A stretch of 64,000 nt of DNA from Vicia villosa (Eukaryota; Streptophyta; Magnoliopsida; Fabales; Fabaceae). Location of the stretch: positions 37,146,766-37,210,765 of the forward strand of contig NC_081185.1 in the NCBI RefSeq assembly GCF_029867415.1. The letters are read 5' to 3'. Positions 35,521-47,847 of this stretch are shown one piece after another (within the stretch, counting starts at the first letter, position 1; each line of letters opens with the position of its first letter). A program made the translations under genes and the position numbers. The notes beneath the pieces were generated by a model. It did no database searches and had not been told where the DNA came from. It was given only the letters and a program-made list of their open reading frames with translations.

Positions 35521-38220
35521 TCAGGGTTCGCCACTTCTCCCAAACTTTTCATATTCTTTTGCTTCGTTCTCTTCCCTCCGCCGCCGACCGTGAGCTTCGC
35601 TGTGGTGTTCTTCTTTCTATTCTTCGTTTCTTCCGTCAGAATCTCATTCGTAAGTTCGTTTTTACCTTCGCTTTTAGCTTATTATGCTTTGATTGTTTTT
35701 AGAAATCGTTTGCATGTGATTAGGGTAGATCTTTAGGAATGATTCTGACAAAGATATAGGATGAAGCTGGTGGTAGGCAGCGGAGAAAGATGATTTCTCC
35801 GCCGCTGGTGGTGGTGTATGGTTGAATCTTTCGCTTATGACTACCTTCTAGCTTGTTGATTGCGGTTTAGGGGTTTTGGTTATGTGTAAATATGTTTTTA
35901 GCGTTTTCTCTAGGAAAATAGGTTACTATGACGTAGCATGCGTTTTTGCCCTTTCCTTTGGCGCGAATCTCCTTTTGCTCGGATTCTGTTTTTTTGGAGA
36001 AGGGCAAGGTCGTGGGTCGTTCGGTCCCTAGACCGTTGGTGCGCCCTTTCACTCTGAACGGTGGTGGAAGGGTGGATTTGATTTAACTGTCTAATTCACT
36101 GTTCTCCCCTGTGTTGCAGGTGAATATGGCCGAAGCGGGGCGTTCGTGAGCATCGGGTTCGTCGTCCTCTTCTCCTCCGGCCCAGTAGGAAGTGCCTCTG
36201 TCGGCCTGGGTGCTCCAAGAAGCGCTCGACATTGAGAGTTACTTTGTGGAGGACGATTCAGATATTTTTACAGAGATTGGGGGTTACGTGGATCCTGCCG
36301 GGAATACCTCCAGGAATGGGTGGTCGGTTCTTATCCCGGTCGAAGAGGATCGCATTTGTGACGTGTACACCCCCGATTTGCTCCTAATGTACGAGGTGGT
36401 ATTCCGGGAGATAGGATTCCGTGTGTCTTTCATTGAGTTCCAGATGGCTGTTTTCAACCACCTGGAGGTGGCCCCTGCACAGCTTCACCCTAATTCGATT
36501 GCTTTCATCCGGGCGTTCGAGCTGGTTTGTCTCACCTGAAGATAGCGGCGACAATTCCCTTGTTCTTTTACATATTCTGCATGCAACGCACGGTGAGGGA
36601 AGGTCGTTTCGGTTGAGTGTCTTTGAAGCAGTCTAGGAAGATTTTTAAGTCTTACTCGGATTCCTTGAAAAATTATAAGCCTCGCTTCTTCCTCATCCGC
36701 CCTCAGTCCCGGGAGGCCTGTGACAGTGTCTTCGCTCGGATTCCGGCCGTGGATGTCAATGGTCGTCCGGTACTTAACGATATTGGGGAGCCTGTCACTA
36801 CTCGGAGACATAAGTTTAGGTTTTTCTGGTATCGGGATCATTTCGAGTATGGTACCGACTAGTACATCACCAAACTCTCAGATTTGGATGAGGACACTCA
36901 GGGGGATTATGCCCTCCTTTAGAACTTCGTGCAGGGCCTTCCCACGGTCGCAAAGGTGGATCGTTCGGGGAAGCCTGTTGTTGATGACGATGGGGAGATC
37001 ATCAGGGAACTGGGCGTGATTAGTATAAAGGAACTTCTGGTCAGTGGGACTGATGAGGGTGCATTTGCCTATCTGGGTATCTTCCCCTCCCCCTTTCTTT
37101 CATTTCGCTATTTTAACTTGTCATTTTTGTTGTTGTTGTAGTTTTTGGTAATGATCTTATGGCGGGATGATTCTCATGTTTTTTGAGTATTTTTCTTTGC
37201 AGAGTCAATGGATCGGACGCTTCATGATCGGATGCTCAGACAGGCGAGCAAGGCCAAAGGGATTGTCAAGAAGAGTGCTGACCCTAGGTTGGCTGCTGTG
37301 CAGAGGTCTCCAGCGGCAGGCTCGGGCACTTCCCCTTCCTCCCCATCTGCTGTTGGTTCCCCGTTGCGGGCTTCTGACCAGGGTGAATCCCTGAGGCCGG
37401 TGACGGTGCTTCCTTCTCCTCTTCGTCAGCAGCCGGATCCGGATGCACTGGTTCGTCACAAGCGGCAGAGGGTTGAGGCCGGGGATCTGACCCAGGAGGA
37501 GGTCAGCGATATCTTTACCATCCCTTCATGCTTCGTCCAGCCCTGGTTCTTTGAGGGAGGGCCTTCTCTGACCATTCCTCGTGTTGAATCTCTCCATATC
37601 AAAGGTTTGGAGCCCTCTGTTCGGCAAAGGTTTCTGGTGCAAGATGCTTCAGCTGTGGTTCGGGTGCTCGAGCTGCTACCCTTTATGCTCGTTCGGTGCC
37701 CTTGTCTGCGGAAGCGGTGAGGCTGCTCGAGGAGGATGTTAAGGTGAAGACGTCTGCTCTGGCGGAACGAGACCAGATGCTGAAGGAGCAGGGTGAGGAG
37801 CTGGCGACCGTGAAGGCTCGGCTGACTGCGAAGGAGGATGCTCTGGCGGACGTGCAGGGTCAGTACACTTTGCTCTCTCAGACTCTGTATGGAGCGATGT
37901 TGTCTTCCTCGGTGAAGGAGGCTTCTCTTCGTCGGTCTCAGGCTCCTGCTGAGGATGAGACGGGGGAGGAGAGGGCTCTCTTGACCCGGGCGGATTTGAT
38001 CCAGTACATTAGATTCTTGGGGGGAGATTGTGTCGCTGTTGCCGAGAACACCTATAATTCTGCCGTGGCCTAGCTTAAATTGAAGAATCCTGGGGTGGAT
38101 TTGCTGACCGAGGGGACTGGGTCGTATCACTGCGTGGAGGGGGACCAGATCGTCTCTCCGAACTTTGGGTAAGATCCAGTGATTCAGGAGGTCGAGGACG
38201 TCTAGATGGCAGAAGGTGTA
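35521..38220 (+). pseudogene. Antisense auxiliary ORF of the Tat element (putative gypsy-type transposon domain)
   Basis: Runs opposite to pol. Model: TATA at 35513, a 5' UTR intron of about 35650-36119, ATG at 36126, an intron at 37077-37202, and coding to about 38210. The N-terminal part has 'MYEVVFREIGFRVSFIEFQMAVFNHLEVAPAQLHPNS'-type sequence (shown here in part), the putative gypsy-type transposon domain found in Tat extra ORFs. The middle is Ser/Pro/Gly-rich, and the C-terminal part (about 37720-37900) is a heptad-rich coiled coil. Lesions: TGA 36147-36149, TAG 36186-36188, a frameshift near 36527, TGA near 36614, TAG near 36861, and a frameshift near 37670. The original function is unknown; such ORFs recur in Tat elements. 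Confidence 0.75.
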
Positions 38221-38539
38221 TGAGGGTTTTTCTCTGTTTAAGTATTTGGCCTGCGAGCCTTTGTTTTGTAATGCTATTCTGGGGGTATGCCCCCCATTTT
38301 GATTTTGTAAATACATTACCAGCTCGGTTTTCATGGCCGTAGATGGGCATATTTCCGGGCTTTTTGCCCGTTTTAATCAGCAAGTACTTAGTTTTTAACG
38401 TTATTATTTGTCGTGCCCGTTTCTTAGAGTCTGTGTGCATGTGTTTTGACCCCTTGGACAGCGTGTCGCTGGTTTCCAACGTCTTTGTCCTTTAATTATT
38501 TTTTCCGTTTCCCAAGCGTTTCTATCCCCTTTCTTCTTC

Positions 38540-38547
38540 TATAAAAG
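38540..38547 (+). promoter_or_regulatory. TATA box before the small antisense ORF
   Basis: TATAAAAG, 41 bp before the ATG at 38588. The same stretch ends in a pyrimidine tract and CAG (38583-38585) that could instead be a splice acceptor. Confidence 0.45.
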
Positions 38548-38587
38548 GAGGTCTCATGGACCTTTCTTTCTTCATTTTTACGCAGGA

Positions 38588-38833
38588 ATGGGTGGCGCTA
38601 AGGGAGGAAAAGTTTCTTCAACCTCATGTTCCCGCGGAGTGAAGGAGGTGAAGGAGAAGAAGAAGGTTTCGACTGGATCTGCTTCTCATTGCCGAAGGGC
38701 CCAGAGTTCGGACGCGCATGCTCAATCTTCAGGTGTGAGAGTCGTGGTCAATGCTGATGGTTTTGAGACTGAGTGGGACGAGGATTGGTATCAGTATCTC
38801 CATTCGGAGGAGTTCGCTCGTCAGGCAGAATAA
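38588..38833 (+). CDS. Small antisense ORF of the Tat element (81 aa), function unknown
   Basis: Intact 81-codon ORF starting 'MGGAKGGKVSSTSCSRG' and ending in an acidic 'DGFETEWDEDWYQYLHSEE' region. It is basic at the N-terminus and acidic and aromatic at the C-terminus. It is flanked by a TATA box (38540) and by AATAAA at 38883-38888, so it could be a separate transcript. Alternatively it is the last exon of the auxiliary gene: a GTGTATG donor at about 38217 and a CAG acceptor at 38583-38585 would join them. I do not recognise the family. It converges on the pol stop at 39236. Confidence 0.5.
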   Translation: MGGAKGGKVSSTSCSRGVKEVKEKKKVSTGSASHCRRAQSSDAHAQSSGVRVVVNADGFETEWDEDWYQYLHSEEFARQAE

Positions 38834-39235
38834 TGCGTTTTTCTTTTATTTGATTTGTACTTTGTAATTCTCATGGATGATGAATAAAGTATTGTTGTTG
38901 TGCTTTTCGCGTGTATGTTTGTTTTTGTTTAATTAGAAGATTTGCTCCACTGTAGTGTATCGATCGCCCAGTGTGTGGAACTGTGGTCGATTGCCGGGGA
39001 CATGTGCCTGGCGAGGGTGAGTCTCGGGTCTCGTTATGCTGAGTTCTGAGCCTCATAGCGTGAACGGTCCCCTCGCGAGCGGGGTGTTCTGCTATCATGG
39101 TACTTGTTTACGACGGGAGTGCACAGTATTCGTGTCCTCGAAGGACAATGAGTCTGCTCGATTAAGAGAGCGGACTTCTGTCTTTTTGTCTCATTTCTTT
39201 AGGTGCTCGGCGTGTACCCGGGCCGCACCTGTGTT

Positions 39236-42200
39236 TTAGCTGTAATATTGCTTGAGTTTTTCGGCGTTCCAAGGTCGAGCGAGTTCTTCTCCTTGCAAGT
39301 TCTCTAAGTAATATGCTCCATTTTCGGTCTTCGCTCGGACGCGATAGGGGCCCTCCCAGTTTGCGGCCAGTTTTCCTTCCTGGGAGTCCTTGTGGTTTCT
39401 TTTGAGCACTAGGCTATCTACCTCGAATTCTCGTTTAATGACTTTTGCGTCGTGTCTTAGGGCAATTTTTGTTCGAATGAAGCTTCACGCATAGCGGCTC
39501 CTGTTTGAATTTCTTCGACCAGGTCGAGCTCTTCTCCAATCGCCTCGAGGTTGCCTTCCGTTTCGAGGAGTTCCTCGGTGTGCCTAGTGGGCACAGGCAC
39601 TTCGACGAGGATCACGGCTTCTGTCCCGTAAGTAAGTCGAAAGGGAATCTCCCCGGTTGTGGAATGGGGGGTGATGCGGTAGGCCCAGAGGACGTTGTGT
39701 AGCTCCTCGACCCACCCCTTTTTGATTTCGTCCAGTCTTCTTTTTATGCCCCTCAGAATTACTCTGTTAGCGGCATCGGCTTGCCCGTTCGTCTGGGGGT
39801 GTTCGACTGACGCGAAGTGTTGCTTAGTTCCTAACTTTGTCACGAATTCCTAGAAGCGCCCGTCGATAAACTGGGTGTCATTGTCGGTGATGATAACCAG
39901 GGGTATTCCGAACCGGGCGAGGCTGTTCCTTTTGTAGAAATGTAGTACATTCAAAGACGTGATTTTGGCCAATGGTTCGGCTTCGATCCATTTAGTGAAG
40001 TAGTCGACTGCGACTATGAGGTATTTGTTCTGATTGCTCCCGGTCACGAATGGGCCGAGGAGGTCCATGCCCCACCACGCGAACGGCCAGGGGGATGACA
40101 AAGACTTGAGTTCGCTGGGGGGTGCGAGGTGCATGTCACCAAAGCGTTGGCAATTGTCACATTTCTTTACGTATTCTTTGGCGTCATGCTGCATGGTGGG
40201 CCAATAGTATCCGGCTCGGAGCGCTTTCCTGGCGAGGGATCTTCCCCCTAGGTGTTGGGAGTTGATGCCTTCGTGTATTTCTCGAAGTATGTGGGGGACG
40301 GTGCCTTCTTCGACGCATTTGAGGAGGGGTATAGAGAACCCTCGTTGGTAGAGCCGATCTTCGACTAGGACGTACGAGCAGGCTCTTCTCCTGATTGTGG
40401 AGGCTTCCTTGGGGTCGCTCAGCAGGAGGTCGCTCGTGAGATAGTCGTACACGGGGGTCATCCAGCAAGACGCGTCTCCGATCGCGCTGACGAGCGTTAG
40501 CCCGTTCGGGGGTTCGGTGTTGGGTTTGGGCAGTATTTCCTAGATCACGGACTTATTGCCCCCTTTCTTCCTTGTGCTGGCGAGTTCCGACAGAACGTCC
40601 GCTCGGGTGTTATGCTCCCTGGGGATATGTTTTACTATGGCGCTCTTGAACCGGGCCATCTTTTCGCACACGAGGTTCAGGTATCCGGAGAGATGGTCGC
40701 TCTTGATTTGGTATTCTCCGGAGATGTGCGAAGCTACCAGTTGAGAGTCGGTGAATACTTCGATTTCCTCGGCATCCAAGTCGTCGGCGAGGCGTAGCCC
40801 TGCGAGCACTGCTTCGTATTCTGCTTGGTTGTTGGAGGTTGGAAAGGAGAGCGATAGCGATACTTCTATTAGTGTTCCTTCTCCATTTTCCAAGATGATG
40901 TCTGCCCTGCTTCCAGACGGGTTGGAGGCTCCGTCCACGTACAGGGTCCATTTCCGAGCGCTGCATGTCGTCGTGTCCGGGAAAGCCATCTTAGCTACGA
41001 AGTCTGCTAGGACCTGTGCTTTTAGCGCCTTCCTCCCCTCGTACTTTATGTCGAATTCTGAGAGTTCTAGGGACCAGCGGAGCATTCTTCTGGCCATGTC
41101 GGGGCGACCTAAGAGCTGTTTTATGGGTTGTTCGGTGCGCACGACCACGGTGTGTGCCAAGAAGTAGTGCCTTAGTCTCCTGGCTGCTATGATTAGTGCA
41201 AGGGTGACTTTCTCGATCTGCTGGTACCTGATTTCTGGGCCTTGGAGTGCTTTGCTTGTAAAATAAATGGGTCTTTGGCCTTCCGGTGTCTCTCTGATGA
41301 GAGCGGTGCTGACTGCCTCGGTAGCAACGGCCAGATAGAGATAGAGGATTTCTCCGGATTCGGGCCTCGAGAGTACGGGCAGGCGCAAGAGAGCTTGTTT
41401 GAGGTGAGTCAGAGCGTGTTCGCATTCGTCTGTCCATTCGAAAGTTGTCTCTTTTCGGAGGAGTTTGAAGAGTGGGAGGGCGTGTTGGGCTGACTTGGCT
41501 ACGAATCGAGACTATGATGTGAGCATGCCATTCAGGGATTAAATGGATTTTTTAGAGTCCGACGTTGGGAACTCTGAAAAGGCTATGCACTTGTCCGGAT
41601 TTGCCTCGATCCCCCGTTCGGTTAGGTAAAACCCGAGGAATTTTCCTGCTCGGACTCCGAAGGTGCATTTCTCGGGATTGAATCTCATTTTGCATTTCCG
41701 GGCTTGTTTGAAGACCTTCTTGAGATGGGCGGCATGGTCGATCTCCTCTTGGGATTTGACGATCATGTCGTCCATGTAGACTTCGAGCATGTCGCCGATC
41801 TCAGCCTGGAATACTTTGTTCACCATTCGTTGGTACGTAGCTCCGGCGTTTTTTAGACCGAAGGGCATTACGTTATAGTAGTAGTTGCCCGACTTGGTCA
41901 TGAAGGCCGTATACTTTTTGTCCGTTTATGACATGGGTATTTGGTTGTACCCGAAATACGCGTCCATAAATGATAAGAGTTTGAAACCTGCAGAATTATC
42001 GACTAATTTATCTATGCTAGGCAGAGGATAAGCGTCTTTAGGGCAAGCCCTATTAAGATCGGTATAGTCAATGCACATGCGCCATTTTCCATTAGATTTT
42101 TTCACAAGTACAACATTGGAGAGCCAAGTAGTGTATTTGGCTTCCGATATGAAATTGGCCTCTAAGAGGTCCCTAACAGCTAGTTCGGTTGCAGCCGTTT

Positions 42201-42279
42201 TTTCTAGTGACTGCTTTCTCCTCCTCTGGGCGACGGCTTTGCACGCAGTATCGATCGTCAGGTGGTGGCACGCTACTTC
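39236..42279 (-). pseudogene. Tat pol: RT, dual RNase H, integrase
   Basis: One minus-strand frame for most of its length. RT: 'TTWLSNVVLVKKSNGKWRM', then 'EVYMDDMIVKS' (about 41770). RNase H: 41388-41000. Second, archaeal-like RNase H: 'LYVDGASN', 'NNQAEYEAVLAGL', 'TDSQLVA', 'NTRADVLS' (40960-40580). Integrase: H/C zinc region ending 'CDNCQRFG', Asp in 'GMDLLGPF', Asp in 'TDNDTQF', and 'NGQADAANR', where the catalytic Glu is replaced by Asp (39775-39777). The C-terminus is open to TAA at 39236. Lesions: stops near 41926, 41539, 41510, 40540 and 39850, and a frameshift near 39457. At 42279 it is cut by the Ogre fragment, and the protease-RT linker is missing. Confidence 0.88.
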
Positions 42280-42282
42280 TAG

Positions 42283-42900
42283 TATTGCTTATAGAAAGCA
42301 GTTGCCAAATCTTCCCATGTATGAATGTTGGCACCATCCAACTGATAGTACCACTCCAGTTGAGTTCCAGATAAGCTCTCTTGAAAAAAGTGGATCCATA
42401 GCATCTTGTCAGCAGTATGAGGCTGAATCTTCCTCACATAGGACTTTAAGTGCAGTTTAGGACAGGAGACCCCATCATACTTAGCAAAGGTCGGAGTCTT
42501 GAATTTTGGAGGAACGACAACCCCTGAGATGAGTCCTAGTTCCTCAAAATCTAGCCCAGGTACCTTCTGAATTTCCATGGCTTTCATACGTTCTTCCAGC
42601 AACTTGTATTTTTCGTCTGGATGTTCATCCTCATGGTAATGGTCCTCTTCTTCAGAGGGCTTGGCAGAATTATGGTTACTTTTTGCATCAGTTTTGATAC
42701 TAGCATCATCATCTTGTTCATCGTCGTTACTGTCTTCAGAGACTTCGGCTTCCCTGAGTTGCAAGACGGTCTTCTAAGCCTTTTCCCCAGAGTCTTCTTG
42801 CCTTTCTTCTTCTTTTTAGTCAGCATGGTTTTCAGCTCTTCTTGCCCCTTGGCTAAGTTCAGAATCAGGGCTTGGAACTCAGCATTCTGAGCCTGAAGGT
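42283..42900 (-). pseudogene. Ogre gag N-terminal fragment
   Basis: Begins with a coiled region ('QSIKDLQAQNAEFQALILN', about 42900), then a Lys-rich run 'KKKKKGKK' and an acidic stretch. It then has the gag core 'FAKYDGVSCPKLHLKSY' and 'IHFFQESLSGTQLEWYYQLD' to 'DLATAFYKQY', where it is cut. A stop/frameshift near 42770 separates the first two parts. It matches the Ogre/Tat gag layout. Confidence 0.8.
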
Positions 42901-44104
42901 CTTTGATTGATTGCTCGAGATTTATGATGCTGAAATAAATAGCGAGGAAGGATGAGAGACCTGTTGTAAGAAACCTGTTATGCGATGTTATAAATGCAAA
43001 TGCAATATTTTCAAGGATCTATAGGAATTTAGTTATCAACATTAGAAAACGATTTGGTCGCGTCTTTTTCTGAAGAATTCTGACTTTCGTCTTTGAACGT
43101 CATTCTTTCAGAATCAAGCTCACCATATCGAGTGGGTCATCGCCTCTGATTCGGGATACTTCTGAATCTGAAGGTACATGGCTAGAGGAAAATAAATCCT
43201 CTTGCCCCTAGATAGGTACCGAGTCTCTGAATTGGAAGGTATATGGCCAGAGGAAAATAAATCCTCTTGCCCCTTGATAGGAATTCAGTCCTTGATAAGA
43301 GCACCTGAAATTGTGCGCCCTAAATTCCTAAGATCCTTGAAAGGGTTAGTTAACATGTGATGTTATGATGTTATGATGTCATGATGTCATGTGAATGCAA
43401 TGCATTAGGCGAAGCACAAGGTGATAAGGACAAGTTTGTCCTACAATCAAAACCTGCAAAGAAATCAGGTGGTTAGATAACAAACAAGTCACACAAAAGT
43501 CCTTGGGTTTAAAGGCTTGCATGGAGTCTGATCGGGTAACTACCCTTCCCAAAGGTACTTCTATGGATAAGATTGAATTTAGTAACAGGGTTCTACCAGT
43601 TACTCAGAATTGTCAGCCCCTCTAAAGCACCCTCGAACATGATACATTCGCATCATGCAATGATACTTTAAGAAAGAACCTATACGAGTTGTAGTATCGG
43701 GTAGCGACTAGGCCCTCAACATTTGTCAAGAGTAGCCCCCCACTACTTCCTAAAGGCCAAGATGGGTTAAAGGTAACTAAAGGTCCTTGAGCTCCGGCGC
43801 ACCCAAAGTTACATACATAGACCTCCCTCATTTGAGAAAGGTGTGCATATATCTATGGAGTCCTAACTCAAGCGTGAACTTCATATTGACTCATCTCCCA
43901 CATATGTGAAAGAGGTCGCCATGACTATGCCACTCCTATCTTAAGTGTACTTGAATCCGGGTATAGGATTCGTCCTTCAGTTAATTCCCAAAACAACCCT
44001 GAAAACTAAAGCAAGCAAAGCAAACAATAGAAAACATTTAAGTGTTCCTAAACTTTAAGGTAACCCCTCTTTTATTCGAAAATCCCCAGCAGAGTCACCA
44101 GTTC

Positions 44105-47100
44105 TGTAATACGGTGAACTGACTTTTAAAGAAGTGTCGCGGTAAGCAAGAGTTGCCACCGACTTTTATTTTTTTCCAATTGGAAAGGCAAAAAGAACAG
44201 GAAAGACCTTTGAAAAGACTTTGAGTTCGGGGGTAGGTTATACAAAGGGAAGGTTTAAAGCACCCTTTGTATCCATGGTTATCTATGGGCTCTTAATTGC
44301 TTAGCTCACTTTGTTTTCAAAAAATGTTTGTAATGTGAATAAGAAAAGATTTTGAAGAAGAACTTTAGCTTGTAAATAAGCGTAGTCTTTTTGAATTTGA
44401 TTTTTGATAAGAAGTGGGAAAAGATTTTGATTTTGAATTTAAAAAAGAGCAAGCAATTAAAAAGCAATTACCCTTAAGTTTAAGATTTTGTTCTTTTAGA
44501 CTTTAATGGGAAAGGGCTATCCATACCATAAAGAGGGCAGGTAGTCCTTTCATTGGATTTGAAAAGGGTCATCGAAGTAATCGTTTACTATAAGACTGAC
44601 CCTGCCATAAAGAGGGCAGGTAGTCTAAGGGAAGGATATAATAGTCATTAATCTTTTTAGGCATCATGCGAGGATACCTTAGCAATAGGACAATCATCTT
44701 ATTTTTCCGAGGCAGCATCGAGGAAGGGACTAGATGATTTTTATTCTTTAAGGCAACCTTGCTTGAGGTATCCTCGGAATCGAGGGACTTGACTATTTTC
44801 ACAAATTAAGGCAACAGGCAACAGTAATAAGGCAACAGGCAACAAGAGGGGTTACCATTAAAGATGTGTGGGTGCATAATCACGTGGTTGATTCAGATAT
44901 ATTATCTTGTAATTAATTATTCTAGGTTAATTAAAGGCTTGCACTCCCTAAGATTACTAACCATGCAGTTATGGCAAAACAAATAGCACAAGTTTTATGG
45001 CAAAAAAAAAAATAAATGCAGAAAAGTAAGCCTTATGGCCAAACAATACAACCGGGAAGCAATTACATAATAAAAACCATGGGAAGGGGGAAATAATTAT
45101 GAGCAAATATATAACAATAATAGTAACAGTGATAATAAGAGAAGAAAAATGGGTTAGCCACAAGTAATAATATTGGGGTTAGAAAACCAAAATGAATTAA
45201 ATGGTTAGCCACAAAAATATAAAAAAAAAAATGATAAGGATTAGAGAATACCAGAGAAATTGAGCACAGTGATTAGTTATCATGTAGAAGGGAAAATAAT
45301 ATTAGCCATAAACCAAATAAGGGTTAGAAAGCCAAAGGAAAAAATTTGCCCAAGAATACAATTATTTGCTTAAATAAGAATATTAAAAAAAAAGAAAAGG
45401 GTAATTAATGCACAAAAAATAAAATCGAAGGTTTCTGAATAAAATCGAAGTTATGGAATTTAAAGAAAAATTGAGATTTTAGAATAAAAGAAATATTTTT
45501 ATGGTTTTTTATAATTATTTTTAATAATTAAAACTAAATTAAAAAGAAAAAAAGAAAAAGAAATTAATTAAAAAAACCTGGGGCGTACTATCCAGTGTGG
45601 CTGCTTAAGGAGAGTCCATGGTGGTCTGCAGATTGTGTGGCCCTTAGATCTTGATCGCTGGAGAGATCTGATGGTGGATATGTGAGGGCACATCATATAG
45701 ACGTGAAGGGCAGGTGTATTGGATCTGTGAACAAACAAAGAGTAAAAAAAAATTATAAACCCTAGGATCGAACCCAGGACATGTTAGTGACAGGATCCCT
45801 CCTCTTGCCAGTTGGGCTGTTTGTTTGCGCTGATATTGAGATACACTACAAAGATTAAATATAAAAACGTAAATTAAAAAGAAGAATTCAGAGTTCAGTC
45901 AACTGTGGGTCCTGCTGTCGCACACACAACCAATCGCGAATGGGGAGAGGATGCAAGTTTGTTGACCGGCCAATCGGATTGGGGGAGAAGAATTATCTTT
46001 GTTGACCGTTCAATTGAGAGGTTGCATGCATGGCCCATGGTCTGCCACGCTGGTCTTCATCTTCTTCAAATAATTCCCAGCATTAGCTGCGAAATTTGCC
46101 ACGATTTTTCCTGCGAATTTTGTTGCGGAAAAACCTTTGAAAACTAAAACCTGCAAAAATCAATTCAAGCGAGAAAGATAATAGTCTAGATTTAATAAAA
46201 CGACTCTTGTGAGTTCAATGGTGGCCTTCGTTTGGCCTGGGAACGCCTGAAAACATAAAAACGAAAGCCATGTTCGTTCATGCCCTAATCATGGTGAACT
46301 CGTATTCACACGTGAAAGCTCTGATCTATGGGTTCCAATCTGCTCTAAACAACATCAGGAACACGTTAAAAGCATCATGACACATTAAACACAATAATAT
46401 AGGATGCACGAAAGTTTGAAATATGAATGCAAGGGATGAACATGACATACTCGTTCAACACGTGAATGATCACTACCAACTACCTGGATTTGCTATTTGG
46501 ATGCCCAGGAATCGATTAGAACAATCGTTTTGCTTTGAATCTTGTTGAGAGAGGATTTTGAGTGTGCTCCTATTTCTTGAAGAATTTCTCCTCCTAGAAA
46601 CCCTAGCCTCCTTTAAGATTTTTTATCCCCCCATGGCTGCATATGTTGGTGTTTATATATGTGATGAATTAGGGTTGGATATTTGGAAACAAATCATGTG
46701 ATTGATGAGAGAAAATTTGAAAAAATATTTGATTGGAAATATGATGCAATCTTTCTATTTTAGCTTCATTCTCTTTCCAATTTCTTTTTCCACGAATTTT
46801 TGGATGAATTTGGACTTGATTTGGTCAATGAGGTATTCACATGATTTTATTTGGATTTATTTGGATTTTATTTGATTTTATTTGATTTAAAAATGAATTT
46901 ATATGAATAAATTCAACATAAATAAAATAAAACCATAAAATATAATCCAAATGGTCCTTGGGCCTATTTTGACCTTAAAACCACGTATGTAATCCATAAT
47001 CCATGGCCCATTACTTAAACACAAAATTCTTCACTTTGCATTTCATGCATTTCCTCAAAATCGCCCAACTTATGCAAACCATAACTCATTCAATACTTAT

Positions 47101-47847
47101 CATATGGAGATGATCTAGGACTTTTTGGAAAGCCCAAGATGTCCTCTACAAGCCATTTTGGAACATATTGTTCGTTTGAAGATTTTATCTTGATGATATT
47201 GCTCCTGACAAAAAACAGCTTTTTGCGAGCTTCTAGAAGGACCTGTAATGTTTTGGCTCATATCTCCCAAATGAAGCATTTTTAGACTTGGCATGTGAGA
47301 GACAAATTTGTAGAGAATTCAATTCCTTCAAAATGAGATTTGGATGGGAAATTTCTGATGTTCCATGTGAAAGTTATGGCTGGTCAAAGTTCAGTTGACT
47401 TTAGGTCAAAAAACCCTAATTTAGAAACTTTAGGTTTTGTTAATTTCTTAATTTTCCTTGATGAATCATGATCAATCCTTGATCAAATGATGAATGATAC
47501 TTCAAAATATTGATGTTGACCAAAAATCAGGAGTTTTGACTGTGATTTGACCATAGTTGACTTTTAGGTCAAACTGGTCGACTGTTGACCATTTGAACTG
47601 TTGACTGAGCAATCTTATGGATCAAAGCTTGAAACTTGGCATGAGGATCCTTTGAAGCATATGATAGGCCATGGATTCCACTTGAGGCATCAGAAGTTGA
47701 TTTTTCCTTGAGAAAAGATAAAACCCTAGTTGGAGGCTTGTTGCTTAGGAGACAGGTAAGTGAGCCTAATCCTCAGTGCTTGAGAAATTGAAAGTCAGAT
47801 GGATCAAAATATCTTGAAATATGATGGGCAAATTTTGGGGTATGACA
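44105..47847 (-). repeat. Ogre 5' LTR, 3,743 bp
   Basis: Bounded by TGTCATACCCC and ...TTACA. A TATA-like TATATAAAC lies on the minus strand at about 46650. It contains a tRNA-like pair of boxes on the minus strand at 45765-45818. No ORF of note. Confidence 0.85.
45760..45820 (-). repeat. tRNA-like (SINE or pol III box) segment in the Ogre LTR
   Basis: The minus strand has AGCCCAACTGG (A-box-like, 45818-45808) and, about 35 nt on, GGGTTCGATCC (B-box-like, 45775-45765). A T-run follows downstream. It could be a tRNA-derived SINE or a built-in LTR module. It does not fold into a good tRNA by eye. Confidence 0.45.

Larger units (their letters stand above)
42280..47847 (-). mobile_element. Truncated Ogre element (5' LTR, leader, partial gag) inside the Tat element
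   Basis: On the minus strand: LTR from TGTCATACCCCAAAATTTGC (47847) to TGTAAT-complement at 44105 (3,743 bp), spacer GAAC, primer site TGGTGACTCTGCTGGGGA (44100-44083; one change from the copy at 57749), a leader of about 1.2 kb, then gag broken off at about 42280. The right end abuts Tat protease at 47848 and the left abuts Tat RT. Since both the rest of Ogre and about 200 bp of Tat are absent, one deletion probably removed them together. No target duplication survives. Confidence 0.85.

Noticed and set aside
37456..38334. Long minus-strand ORF (292 codons) in the Tat auxiliary region
   Set aside because: It is a shadow of the plus-strand auxiliary ORF; its residues are Arg/Leu/His-rich without motifs.
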